A stretch of DNA of 64,000 nt from an uncultured Flavobacteriaceae bacterium (GTDB lineage Bacteria > Bacteroidota > Bacteroidia > Flavobacteriales > Flavobacteriaceae): NCBI GenBank assembly GCA_947493175.1, contig CANLQD010000001.1, positions 496,001 to 560,000 on the forward strand, given 5' to 3'. The translations under genes were made by a program, and so were the position numbers. Shown piece by piece: positions 1 to 4,580 of the stretch; the stretch's first letter is position 1, and the number at the start of each line of letters is the position of its first letter. The notes beneath the pieces are model-generated. The model had not been told where the DNA came from. It saw only the letters and a list, made by a program, of their open reading frames with translations, and searched no databases.

Positions 1-59
1 GGATTAAAGCAGCTAGCTAGCAAATCTGTTTTTTGCAGGTTCAAATCCTGTCCTTGTCT
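1..59 (+). tRNA. Partial tRNA, 3' portion, identity unresolved
   Basis: The window opens inside a tRNA-like unit. A T-arm is clear: stem gcagg at 35-39, loop ttcaaat at 40-46, stem cctgt at 47-51, followed by a 3' acceptor strand ending about 58. The 5' acceptor lies outside the window. The anticodon arm upstream does not fold well; a gca triplet at 20-22 sits where a Cys anticodon would be, but the stem is poor. It may be truncated or degenerate. Confidence 0.45.
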
Positions 60-67
60 CAAATTAT

Positions 68-150
68 GGAAGCATTGAGCAATTGGTTGGCTCGCCAGAC
101 TGTAAATCTGGTTTCTTCGGAGCGTGTAGGTTCGAGTCCTACTGCTTCCA
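68..150 (+). tRNA. tRNA-Tyr(GTA)
   Basis: The acceptor ggaagca pairs perfectly with tgcttcc at 143-149. The anticodon arm is ccaga / ctGTAaa / tctgg. A long variable arm, as expected for bacterial tRNA-Tyr, precedes a normal T-arm with loop ttcgagt. CCA is not encoded. It looks fully functional. Confidence 0.93.
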
Positions 151-156
151 CAACAG

Positions 157-228
157 GCATCTATGGTGTAATTGGCAACATAGTAGACTTCCAATCTTCA
201 GTTTCGAGTTCAAAACTCGATAGATGCT
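157..228 (+). tRNA. tRNA-Gly(TCC)
   Basis: The acceptor gcatcta (157-163) pairs with tagatgc (221-227). The T-arm is tcgag / ttcaaaa / ctcga. The anticodon loop cttccaa gives TCC; the anticodon stem has one T-T mismatch and the variable region has four bases. Its acceptor and D-arm are nearly identical to the Arg(TCT) unit 160 bases downstream, which suggests the two arose by duplication. Confidence 0.75.
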
Positions 229-238
229 CCTATAAAAC

Positions 239-310
239 ACGTTCATGGTGTAATGGTAGCATGGCGAGTCTCCAAAACTTGCGGTTAGGGTTCAAATCCT
301 TATGGACGTG
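239..310 (+). tRNA. tRNA-Trp(CCA)
   Basis: The acceptor acgttca pairs with tggacgt (303-309). The anticodon arm is cgagt / ctCCAaa / acttg, and the T-arm is taggg / ttcaaat / cctta. All stems pair with a few G-U pairs, so the unit looks functional. Confidence 0.88.
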
Positions 311-315
311 CAGAA

Positions 316-387
316 GCATCTATGGTGTAACGGATAGCACAAGAGACTTCTAATCTCTAAGTCTAAGTTCAAATCTTAGTAGATGTA
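316..387 (+). tRNA. tRNA-Arg(TCT)
   Basis: The acceptor gcatcta pairs with tagatgt (380-386). The anticodon arm agaga / ctTCTaa / tctct is perfect, and the T-arm is ctaag / ttcaaat / cttag. The variable region has four bases. Confidence 0.88.
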
Positions 388-395
388 CAAAATAG

Positions 396-467
396 GGTTC
401 ATTGGGGTAATGGCTATCCTTCCCGACTGTCTCTCGGGAGATACGAGTTCGATTCTCGTATGAACCG
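396..467 (+). tRNA. tRNA-Asp(GTC)
   Basis: The acceptor ggttcat pairs with atgaacc (460-466). The anticodon arm is cccga / ctGTCtc / tcggg, the T-arm is acgag / ttcgatt / ctcgt, and the discriminator is G, as in tRNA-Asp. Confidence 0.92.
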
Positions 468-473
468 CAAAAT

Positions 474-545
474 CTAGGGGAATAACAATGGCTGTTTACC
501 CGCTTTGGAAGCGGGAGGTTGCAGGTTCGAATCCTGTCCCTTAGA
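474..545 (+). tRNA. tRNA-Pro(TGG)
   Basis: The acceptor ctagggg pairs with cccttag (538-544). The anticodon arm cccgc / ttTGGaa / gcggg is perfect, and the T-arm is gcagg / ttcgaat / cctgt with one G-T pair. Discriminator A. Confidence 0.92.
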
Positions 546-551
546 CAAAAC

Positions 552-623
552 GCTCCGTTGGTCAAATGGTCAAGACGCCACACTTTCTATGTGGAATTAA
601 GGGTTCGATTCCCTTACGGAGTG
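552..623 (+). tRNA. tRNA-Glu(TTC)
   Basis: The acceptor gctccgt pairs with acggagt (616-622). The anticodon arm is ccaca / ctTTCta / tgtgg, the T-arm is aaggg / ttcgatt / ccctt, and the discriminator is G. Confidence 0.92.
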
Positions 624-628
624 CTATT

Positions 629-700
629 TGAGGCATAGCTCAGCGGAAGAGCATCACGCTTACATCGTGGTAGTCATAGGTTCGAATCCTATTGCCTCAA
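629..700 (+). tRNA. tRNA-Val(TAC)
   Basis: The acceptor tgaggca pairs perfectly with tgcctca (693-699). The anticodon loop ctTACat is closed by tcacg / cgtgg. The T-arm is atagg / ttcgaat / cctat. Discriminator A. Confidence 0.92.
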
Positions 701-705
701 CAAAT

Positions 706-778
706 TGAGATGTAGCTTAAAAGGTAGAGCATCGCTCTCATAAGGCGAAGGGTTCAGGTTCGACTCCTGACATCTCAA
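706..778 (+). tRNA. tRNA-Met(CAT)
   Basis: The acceptor tgagatg pairs perfectly with catctca (771-777). The anticodon arm is tcgct / ctCATaa / ggcga, and the T-arm tcagg / ttcgact / cctga is perfect. The pair closing the acceptor is T-A, so an elongator Met or a lysidine-modified Ile2 species is possible; initiator identity is unlikely without the G-C-rich anticodon stem. Confidence 0.88.
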
Positions 779-783
779 CACAA

Positions 784-857
784 GCAGGGATGGCCAAAAT
801 GGCAAAGGCGCCTGATTCAGAATCAGGTATTTGAGAGTTCGAGTCTCTCTTCCTGTA
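784..857 (+). tRNA. tRNA-Leu(CAG), short variable region
   Basis: The acceptor gcaggga pairs with ttcctgt (850-856). The anticodon arm cctga / ttCAGaa / tcagg is perfect, and the T-arm gagag / ttcgagt / ctctc is perfect. CCA is encoded at 858-860, unlike the other array members. The D-arm is Leu-like, yet the variable region is only five bases (828-832) rather than the long class II arm normal for bacterial tRNA-Leu. Confidence 0.85.
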
Positions 858-930
858 CCAAGGGTTAAAATAGATGAACAGTCTGTTTTGAATTGAAATT
901 TTGTAAAAAGTACATGAGACGAGAAGTATA

Positions 931-950
931 CCCTGAGCGCAGCCGAAGGG
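931..950. repeat. Short palindromic element between tRNA genes
   Basis: A 20-base imperfect inverted repeat starting ccctgagcgc and ending agccgaaggg lies in the 861-972 spacer. It is related to the element embedded in tRNA-Phe at 1455-1475 (tgagcgaagtcgaag core). The core resembles a dispersed flavobacterial palindrome that I recall from other genomes; copy number here cannot be counted from one window. The flanks contain agtaca (909-914) and tgtact (963-968), which could be a remnant acceptor stem. Confidence 0.55.
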
Positions 951-972
951 AGCCGCTCTCCCTGTACTATTT

Positions 973-1045
973 GCTCCACTAGCCCAAATGGAAGAGGCGT
1001 CGAGTTAAGCCCCGTTCAGTCTTGGTTCGAATCCGAGGTGGGGTA
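973..1045 (+). tRNA. tRNA-Leu-like (TAA), damaged anticodon stem
   Basis: The acceptor gctccac pairs with gtggggt (1038-1044, with G-U pairs) and the T-arm cttgg / ttcgaat / ccgag is good. The D-arm is Leu-like. The loop gttaagc would give anticodon TAA, but the flanking stem (gtcga / cccgt) pairs poorly. It is either a degenerate Leu tRNA or a unit with a non-standard fold. Confidence 0.55.
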
Positions 1046-1047
1046 CT

Positions 1048-1171
1048 ATGCTTATGGTGTAATGGATAGCATGCGAGGTTTAGCTCACGCTCTTGTCTAT
1101 TTAAATTAAGGAGTTCGTGAATGCTGAAAAGCATTTCGACCCTCGAGGTATAGGTTCAAATGCAAAGCATT
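1048..1171 (+). tRNA. tRNA-like unit with 55-base insertion in the anticodon loop
   Basis: The acceptor atgctta (1048-1054) pairs at six of seven positions with aaagcat (1164-1170), and the spacing to a normal D-arm is correct. The anticodon stem cgagg (1074-1078) pairs perfectly with cctcg (1141-1145), but the strands are separated by 62 bases instead of 7. The T-loop ttcaaat is present, while the T-stem 3' strand appears about three bases short. It could be an intron-containing or decorated tRNA, or a decaying one. The insert contains its own hairpin (aatgc / gcatt around 1119-1135). Confidence 0.5.
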
Positions 1172-1231
1172 CATGAATACAGTTAAAAAACAATAGAAAT
1201 GACATGAATAAATCCTATTAGGCCTACAAAC

Positions 1232-1302
1232 TAATCCGTAGTGTACAGGTAGCACGCAAGAATTTGACTCTTGTAGTATGGGTTCGAGTCCTATCGGGTT
1301 AA
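1232..1302 (+). tRNA. tRNA-Gln(TTG)
   Basis: The acceptor taatccg pairs with cgggtta (1295-1301). The anticodon stem caaga / tcttg is perfect around loop atTTGac. The T-arm is atggg / ttcgagt / cctat. Discriminator A. Confidence 0.9.
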
Positions 1303-1308
1303 CAAAAT

Positions 1309-1393
1309 GGTGTCTCTAGCTTATCTGGTAAAGCACCCCACTGTGAATGGGGAGAATAGGGTTCTCCCGAAGCGTCGGGACCAGAGTACACCC
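1309..1393 (+). tRNA. tRNA-His(GTG) with a hairpin inserted in the T-arm
   Basis: The acceptor ggtgtct pairs with gtacacc (1386-1392) with one mismatch. The anticodon arm cccca / ctGTGaa / tgggg is perfect. The T-arm begins normally (agggttc at 1358-1364) but continues into a perfect 6-bp hairpin, tcccga (1365-1370) / tcggga (1375-1380), in place of the usual 3' half. Either the tRNA has been inactivated or it carries a replaced, extended T-arm. Confidence 0.7.
1365..1380. repeat. Palindromic insert inside tRNA-His
   Basis: A perfect inverted repeat, tcccga-agcg-tcggga, inserted just after the first three T-loop bases of the His unit. It is similar in size and placement to the insert of the adjacent Phe unit, though the sequence differs. 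Confidence 0.6.
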
Positions 1394-1398
1394 AAAAT

Positions 1399-1496
1399 GG
1401 AACAGTAGTGTAGTAGGTCTGCACGTTGGTTTGAAGTACCAGAGGTACCGGGCCTGTCCTGAGCGAAGTCGAAGGATTCGATCCGGGTCTGTTCCA
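1399..1496 (+). tRNA. tRNA-Phe(GAA) with a palindrome inserted in the T-arm
   Basis: The acceptor ggaacag pairs perfectly with ctgttcc (1489-1495). The anticodon arm is ttggt / ttGAAgt / accag. The T-stem strands accggg (1447-1452) and ccgggt (1483-1488) still face each other with one mismatch, but the loop is enlarged by about 24 bases (1453-1476) holding a tgagcgaagtcgaag-type palindrome. Total length is 98 bases. The open reading frame for the YkuK-type protein begins 24 bases downstream. Confidence 0.75.
1453..1476. repeat. Palindromic element inside tRNA-Phe
   Basis: An imperfect palindrome with outer arms tcct / agga and core gagcgaagtcga, inserted between the T-stem 5' strand and the ttcgat loop of tRNA-Phe. 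It is closely related to the element at 931-950 and to a dispersed repeat I recall from flavobacterial genomes. Confidence 0.6.
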
Positions 1497-1519
1497 CAAC
1501 AAAAAAAAGATTGGAACTA

Positions 1520-2005
1520 ATGAAAATAGCAGTGAATAAATGGAGAAATTTTAGTGGTAAAGTTTTTGAGCAACCCATCACAACACTTGTTAAGCAGGCC
1601 ATCGTTCGAGAGCAACAGGGAGGTCATCGCTTAAAAATTTGTGTAGGTTCGGATTCCCAAGCGTATCAATCCCATGTTGCATACGCAACGGTAGTAGTTG
1701 TGCTAAGAGAAGGTAAAGGTGGTTTTATGTTTATCAAAAATCAAAAGGGCACTACTAACATCAGTACCAAAGAGCGTATGTTAAAAGAAGTGGCCATGTC
1801 CGTCGAGACCGCTTATGCGATCTGCCACATTTTGGACAAATACAATGTGGAGCTTGAAGTGCACGCCGATATTAATACGGATCCCAAATTTGAATCGAAT
1901 GTGGCACTAAAAGAAGCGATGGGCTATATCCTTGGAATGGGCTTTGTTTTTAAGGCAAAACCGTATGCGTTTGCAAGCTCGTCTTGTGCGGATTTGGCGG
2001 TATAA
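1520..2005 (+). CDS. YkuK-type ribonuclease H-like protein (DUF458)
   Basis: A 161-residue protein of the YkuK/DUF458 family, whose members adopt an RNase H-like fold; their substrate is not established. Candidate metal-binding acids lie where the fold expects them: D45 in VGSDSQ, E90/E96 in the central helix, D117 in HADINTD and D158 near the C-terminus. No signal peptide or membrane segment is present. ATG at 1520 is preferred over an in-frame TTG three codons upstream. The gene starts 24 bases after tRNA-Phe and is 12 bases from the AlkB-like gene, so tRNA array, nuclease-fold gene and dioxygenase gene could be one transcript. A role in processing or degrading RNA is an inference from fold and context. 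Confidence 0.85.
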   Translation: MKIAVNKWRNFSGKVFEQPITTLVKQAIVREQQGGHRLKICVGSDSQAYQSHVAYATVVVVLREGKGGFMFIKNQKGTTNISTKERMLKEVAMSVETAYAICHILDKYNVELEVHADINTDPKFESNVALKEAMGYILGMGFVFKAKPYAFASSSCADLAV

Positions 2006-2017
2006 AACAAAAAATTA

Positions 2018-2536
2018 ATGAATATAAATGGAATTACATATGTATCTGATTTTTTAGAAAATCACTTTGAGTTGTTCAATAGCTTGATGGATAATATTGC
2101 TTGGGATACAAGAATGAAAGCCCGTAAAACAGCAAGTTTTGGCAAGGCATATAATTATTCTCATATGGATTATCCTTATCAAGAGTTTACGGAAGAACTA
2201 AATGAGATAGTAGAGTCTATCAATAATAAACTGTACTTCAGGCCAAATAACTGCTTGATAAATCTATATGAAGGCGGACGTTCAACCATGGGATTTCACT
2301 CAGATCGAACCGACATATTGTTTGAGAATACAGGGGTTGTAATTATTTCATTGGGAGCAACAAGAACGCTTCGATTTAGAAGTATTGAAAATCGAAAGGT
2401 TACGATAGATTATAACCTTCCATCTGGTTCTCTAATCTATATGAACAATCGGGTTCAAGCAACATGGCAACATGCTGTTCCAGAATCGAATACAACAAAA
2501 GAAAGAGTGAGTCTTACATTTAGAAAACTAAGATAA
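2018..2536 (+). CDS. AlkB-like 2-oxoglutarate/Fe(II) dioxygenase
   Basis: 172 residues. The AlkB-family iron ligands are present: H94 and D96 in FHSDRTD and H152 in WQHAVPES. The 2-oxoglutarate contacts are present as NLY at 82-84 and the arginines R163 and R169 in ERVSLTFRKL. AlkB-family enzymes oxidatively remove alkyl groups from DNA or RNA bases; some act on tRNA. The protein is shorter than E. coli AlkB (about 216) and lacks an N-terminal extension. It follows the YkuK-type gene by 12 bases and lies between two groups of tRNA genes, which favours an RNA substrate, though DNA repair is equally possible. A strong hairpin follows at 2636-2665. Confidence 0.85.
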   Translation: MNINGITYVSDFLENHFELFNSLMDNIAWDTRMKARKTASFGKAYNYSHMDYPYQEFTEELNEIVESINNKLYFRPNNCLINLYEGGRSTMGFHSDRTDILFENTGVVIISLGATRTLRFRSIENRKVTIDYNLPSGSLIYMNNRVQATWQHAVPESNTTKERVSLTFRKLR

Positions 2537-2635
2537 TCCGAAATTATGTTTTACTACGCAAAATGACTGCGCAGTACTGTTGGAATATTTGTGATGTATT
2601 AAAATAGAAGCTTTTGGAATCAGCTTTATAGTGGT

Positions 2636-2665
2636 GCCTCGCCAGACAAAGGAAGCTGGCGAGGC
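2636..2665 (+). terminator. Strong hairpin after the AlkB-like gene
   Basis: A perfect 10-bp stem, gcctcgccag (2636-2645) / ctggcgaggc (2656-2665), with a 10-base loop, followed by ttgataaaaa. It may terminate the upstream transcript or form the 5' end of the structured region. A shorter related hairpin (gcctcg / cgaggc) occurs at 3796-3812 after the non-coding region. Confidence 0.5.
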
Positions 2666-2675
2666 TTGATAAAAA

Positions 2676-2881
2676 GCCTCTTTAGCTTAAAAGGAAGAGC
2701 TGTGTCAAAAGACCTTTAATCGTAGGCACGGAGTGATGGGATGATGTGGTTGGTGGCGTGCCTGCCAATCACTAGATTTTGCAGAAGCACCGAAATGAAC
2801 AAGATTCAAAGTAGGGAAGCGCATTTGGAGCCTATCTGTCCGTCTAGGGCGGAAGTACCAGTTCGAATCTGGTAAGAGGTA
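2676..2881 (+). tRNA. Oversized tRNA-like unit (about 130 bases inserted in the anticodon region)
   Basis: The 5' acceptor gcctctt (2676-2682) is followed by a normal D-arm (gctt...gagc, 2685-2700). The 3' acceptor aagaggt (2874-2880) pairs with it at all seven positions, preceded by a perfect T-arm, accag / ttcgaat / ctggt. Between the D-arm and the T-arm lie about 155 bases instead of about 23. They contain nested hairpins (aggcacg / cgtgcct; agtgat / atcact) and, near the end, an anticodon-like hairpin ctgtc / cgtctag / ggcgg. The amino-acid identity cannot be assigned. It could be an interrupted tRNA, a class II tRNA with a giant variable arm, or a fused remnant. Confidence 0.45.
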
Positions 2882-2882
2882 C

Positions 2883-2895
2883 AAGTTCATTGAAA
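2883..2895 (+). repeat. Direct repeat, copy 1 (aagttcattgaaa)
   Basis: A 13-base sequence repeated exactly at 3820-3832. The two copies bracket about 925 bases of folded non-coding sequence that ends in an intrinsic terminator at 3755. Confidence 0.5.
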
Positions 2896-3195
2896 TAAAG
2901 AAGTCCATGTGGACTTCTTCGAAAAAAATCGTCATTTCTTGTAAATGACGGGGCGGCTTATCGTCCTTAGATAAACTTGGTAACAAGGATAAATCTTTTT
3001 GCGGACCGCGCAGAAGGAAACTGTTTGCAAAACAGTACAGGTAAGCAAGCAACAAACATATGTTGACAACACTTCAGGGGCGACCGCTGAGAGGTGTTAG
3101 CAAGATATAGCCGACGGAAACCAGGCTTGCGGTGGAGACACCTATAGGAAAAGTTGTAGCACCAGATTACGTATAGGTCATCCAACCTAACGGAG

Positions 3196-3370
3196 TTTTG
3201 TGTAGCATAAAAGGTACCCGGCGGGTAAACCGTTCGGTGGCTTGAAATGCCGTAAGCTGGGAAGCTTACAAGGAGAAGGTTGGTATTTTGTAGGCCAAAA
3301 TCTACGAAGCCATTTCCGAAGCCCTTTTCCTAGGTCAAATTTTGTTTGGGTTCGATTCCCGAGAGAAAAC
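3196..3370 (+). tRNA. Oversized tRNA-like unit with expanded D and variable arms
   Basis: The 5' strand ttttgtg (3196-3202) with the usual ta and gcat D-stem start is matched by gagaaaa (3363-3369) after a T-arm ttggg / ttcgatt / cccga (3346-3362). Five of seven acceptor pairs form, including the outer four. The D-stem partner atgc is displaced to 3247-3250, giving a D-arm of about 45 bases. A hairpin gtaagc / gcttac (3252-3269) sits at the anticodon position with a 6-base loop. A 9-bp helix aggagaagg (3271-3279) / ccttttcct (3323-3331) forms a giant variable arm. Identity and function are unknown. Confidence 0.4.
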
Positions 3371-3730
3371 CATTCTCGTCTCTTTGCTCATTTGGGAGCA
3401 TCAGAATACGCAAAAGACTTCGGGCTATGTAGCAGCTAGTAGTTGCCTAAACCCATTGCAATATATGGGATGGTAGCGGTCGCAAGCCGATACCATGCGG
3501 TGAACATTCCAATAGGTCGCCTCAAAAGGGGACACCTATGAACGGTGGGGGAGCCAACCCCCGTAACTGCAAAGCGTGGTGTAAAACCACTATGCAGGCC
3601 GGGTCTAAGTTGCCGAACGGCTACATGGATTCTCTGGCATCGGATAGGTACGCAATCTCCAAAGCAACGGAGAGCGCGTGGAAAAATAGGGAAGGCCTCG
3701 GCCATACTCCTATGAAAGCCTGTCCACAAG

Positions 3731-3755
3731 CGTGGGTATTCCCAGCACGTTTTTA
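3731..3755 (+). terminator. Intrinsic terminator of the structured RNA region
   Basis: A stem cgtggg / cccagcacg with loop tatt is followed immediately by ttttt at 3750-3754. It supports plus-strand transcription of the preceding non-coding region. Confidence 0.6.
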
Positions 3756-3795
3756 AAATATGTACAAACTGCGATGACTCGCAGCTTGTAGGGGT

Positions 3796-3812
3796 GCCTC
3801 GCAGCACGAGGC
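3796..3812. repeat. Hairpin related to that at 2636-2665
   Basis: gcctcg (3796-3801) / cgaggc (3807-3812) preceded by ggggt, echoing the ggt-gcctcgc start of the hairpin at 2636. Together the two hairpins flank the 1.1-kb folded segment. Confidence 0.4.
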
Positions 3813-3819
3813 TCAATGA

Positions 3820-3832
3820 AAGTTCATTGAAA
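3820..3832 (+). repeat. Direct repeat, copy 2 (aagttcattgaaa)
   Basis: Exact second copy of the 13-base sequence at 2883-2895. The spacing and the folded content between the copies suggest duplicated boundaries or an insertion. Confidence 0.5.
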
Positions 3833-4008
3833 ATTAGATTTCCGCCTGAGTTTATGCTGCGCATGGTCGAGGTGCGGAACTAAAGATATCAAGCAAGTCT
3901 TGTTCGGTGTTTCTGTATGGCACCATTGTATGAATCCTTGCCGAAGGGCATTAGGTTTTCATATGCAACTTGACTTGGAGGTTTTGGCCGTTTTCCAAAA
4001 AATGGTCT
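3833..4008. other. Non-coding stretch upstream of the permuted tRNA units
   Basis: No coding region and no complete tRNA fold found. A possible D-stem-like pair (ggcc at 3986-3989, ggtc at 4004-4007) lies just before the first permuted unit, but no matching acceptor was found upstream or downstream. It may hold remnants of further tRNA-like units. Confidence 0.4.
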
Positions 4009-4101
4009 CGACGCTATAGGTCGGGGGTTCGAATCCCTCCTTCCCCGCAAGCTATACAGAAAAAATGGGGGAGTAGCTCAGTAGGTAAGAGCAATAGCCC
4101 G
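4009..4101 (+). tRNA. Circularly permuted tRNA-like unit A (3' part before 5' part)
   Basis: The 3' part comes first: anticodon 3' stem gctat (4013-4017), variable aggtc, T-arm ggggg / ttcgaat / ccctc, acceptor cttcccc (4040-4046), G, ca. A 19-base spacer follows. Then comes the 5' part: acceptor gggggag (4067-4073), ta, D-arm gctc...gagc (4076-4092), anticodon 5' stem atagc (4094-4098). Across this inverted order the acceptor pairs at seven of seven positions (one G-T) and the anticodon stem at five of five. No upstream 5' half matches this 3' half. The anticodon cannot be read because the junction falls in the loop (ccg on one side, tctcgac on the other). Confidence 0.55.
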
Positions 4102-4183
4102 AATGCGCAGGTTCGACTCCTGCCAAGGTCACCTTTTAGGATCTTGTAGCTCAGTTAGGTAGAGCACCACACTCATAATGTGG
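4102..4183 (+). tRNA. Circularly permuted tRNA-Met(CAT) candidate
   Basis: The 3' part is first: variable aatgc (4102-4106), perfect T-arm gcagg / ttcgact / cctgc (4107-4123), acceptor caaggtc (4124-4130), discriminator A. An 8-base spacer follows. Then the 5' part: acceptor gatcttg (4140-4146), ta, D-arm gctc...gagc (4149-4165), and the anticodon arm ccaca / ctCATaa / tgtgg (4167-4183). The acceptor pairs at seven of seven positions (one G-T). Joining 4183 to 4102 gives a complete 74-base tRNA with a five-base variable region. Read in normal order, the downstream sequence offers no TTC T-loop for this 5' half, and the 5' half before 4101 does not pair with caaggtc. Confidence 0.6.
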
Positions 4184-4544
4184 GATATGGACTGAAAATC
4201 CATTTTCAACAAGACGGTCACTTGTAAAAAGACCACGGGACGGTCACTCCGTATAATTGACAAAAAGCCGTAGTTATACCTCGGTTAGTTTTTCTTCGGA
4301 AGAATCAACAGTCTTAAAACTACTTTGAAATACTGAATTTTTGACGTGAAAGGCGATTTCTTTTTGAATATCCTTCCCTCGGAAAAACCAATACATCGTA
4401 TGGGTGACACTGACAGAAGCATCCCGAAAAACGAATTGCAACGAACCTCAAAAACCACTATTTCCGTAACGGATAGATGAGTTATAGGTACGGTTTTTAC
4501 TAAAGAGATAAACCAATAATAAATGAAAATAGTGTAACCCGTTC
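4184..4544. other. Non-coding spacer before slipin
   Basis: About 360 bases without a gene. It contains a 10-base direct repeat gacggtcact at 4213-4222 and 4239-4248. I see no convincing promoter or protein. It presumably holds the slipin promoter. Confidence 0.4.
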
Positions 4545-4566
4545 GTCCGTCATTTGAGGGACGGAC
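4545..4566 (+). promoter_or_regulatory. Hairpin in the slipin leader
   Basis: gtccgtc (4545-4551) / gacggac (4560-4566), a perfect 7-bp stem with an 8-base loop ending 14 bases before the slipin start codon. The position suggests translational or RNA-stability control rather than termination, because no T-run follows. Confidence 0.45.
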
Positions 4567-4580
4567 ACAAATTTTAAGTG

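Larger units (their letters stand above)
2896..3755 (+). ncRNA. Large structured non-coding RNA candidate
   Basis: No convincing protein is encoded in about 860 bases, but hairpins are dense: 2898-2919 (9-bp stem), 2930-2950 (8 bp), a perfect 7-bp stem actgttt / aaacagt near 3022-3038, a branched element 3092-3143 (aggtgt / acacct enclosing gcaag / cttgc), 3472-3498 (atggta / taccat), 3513-3539 (ataggt / acctat), ggggg / ccccc near 3545-3562, and a hairpin at 3731-3749 followed by ttttt, a typical intrinsic terminator. The motif ggRgacacctat recurs at 3134-3145 and 3528-3539 as the 3' strand of two similar branched elements. A tRNA-like unit is embedded at 3196-3370. Size, fold density and tRNA linkage recall ornate phage-associated RNAs such as GOLLD and ROOL; homology is not claimed. 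Confidence 0.45.

Noticed and set aside
33..1602. Short open frames across the tRNA array
   Set aside because: They only translate tRNA gene sequence in various frames.
3092..3145. Group I intron core suggested by caagatatag and gacggaaacc
   Set aside because: The matching R-type strand and the P3-P8 helices could not be placed at workable distances, and flanking exons do not form a tRNA after removal.
2896..3755. tmRNA or RNase P RNA as identity of the large RNA
   Set aside because: Neither the tmRNA tag frame and ends nor the conserved RNase P core elements could be recognised.
3242..3864. Open frames on both strands in the folded non-coding region
   Set aside because: They have low-complexity, Arg/Cys/Trp-rich translations, overlap strong hairpins on both strands, and show no family resemblance.
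4001..4183. Ordinary tandem tRNAs with simple deletions
   Set aside because: Rejected as the preferred reading, though not excluded: deletion between tandem genes would remove the 3' half of one gene and the 5' half of the next, whereas here every half has a perfectly pairing partner in inverted order.
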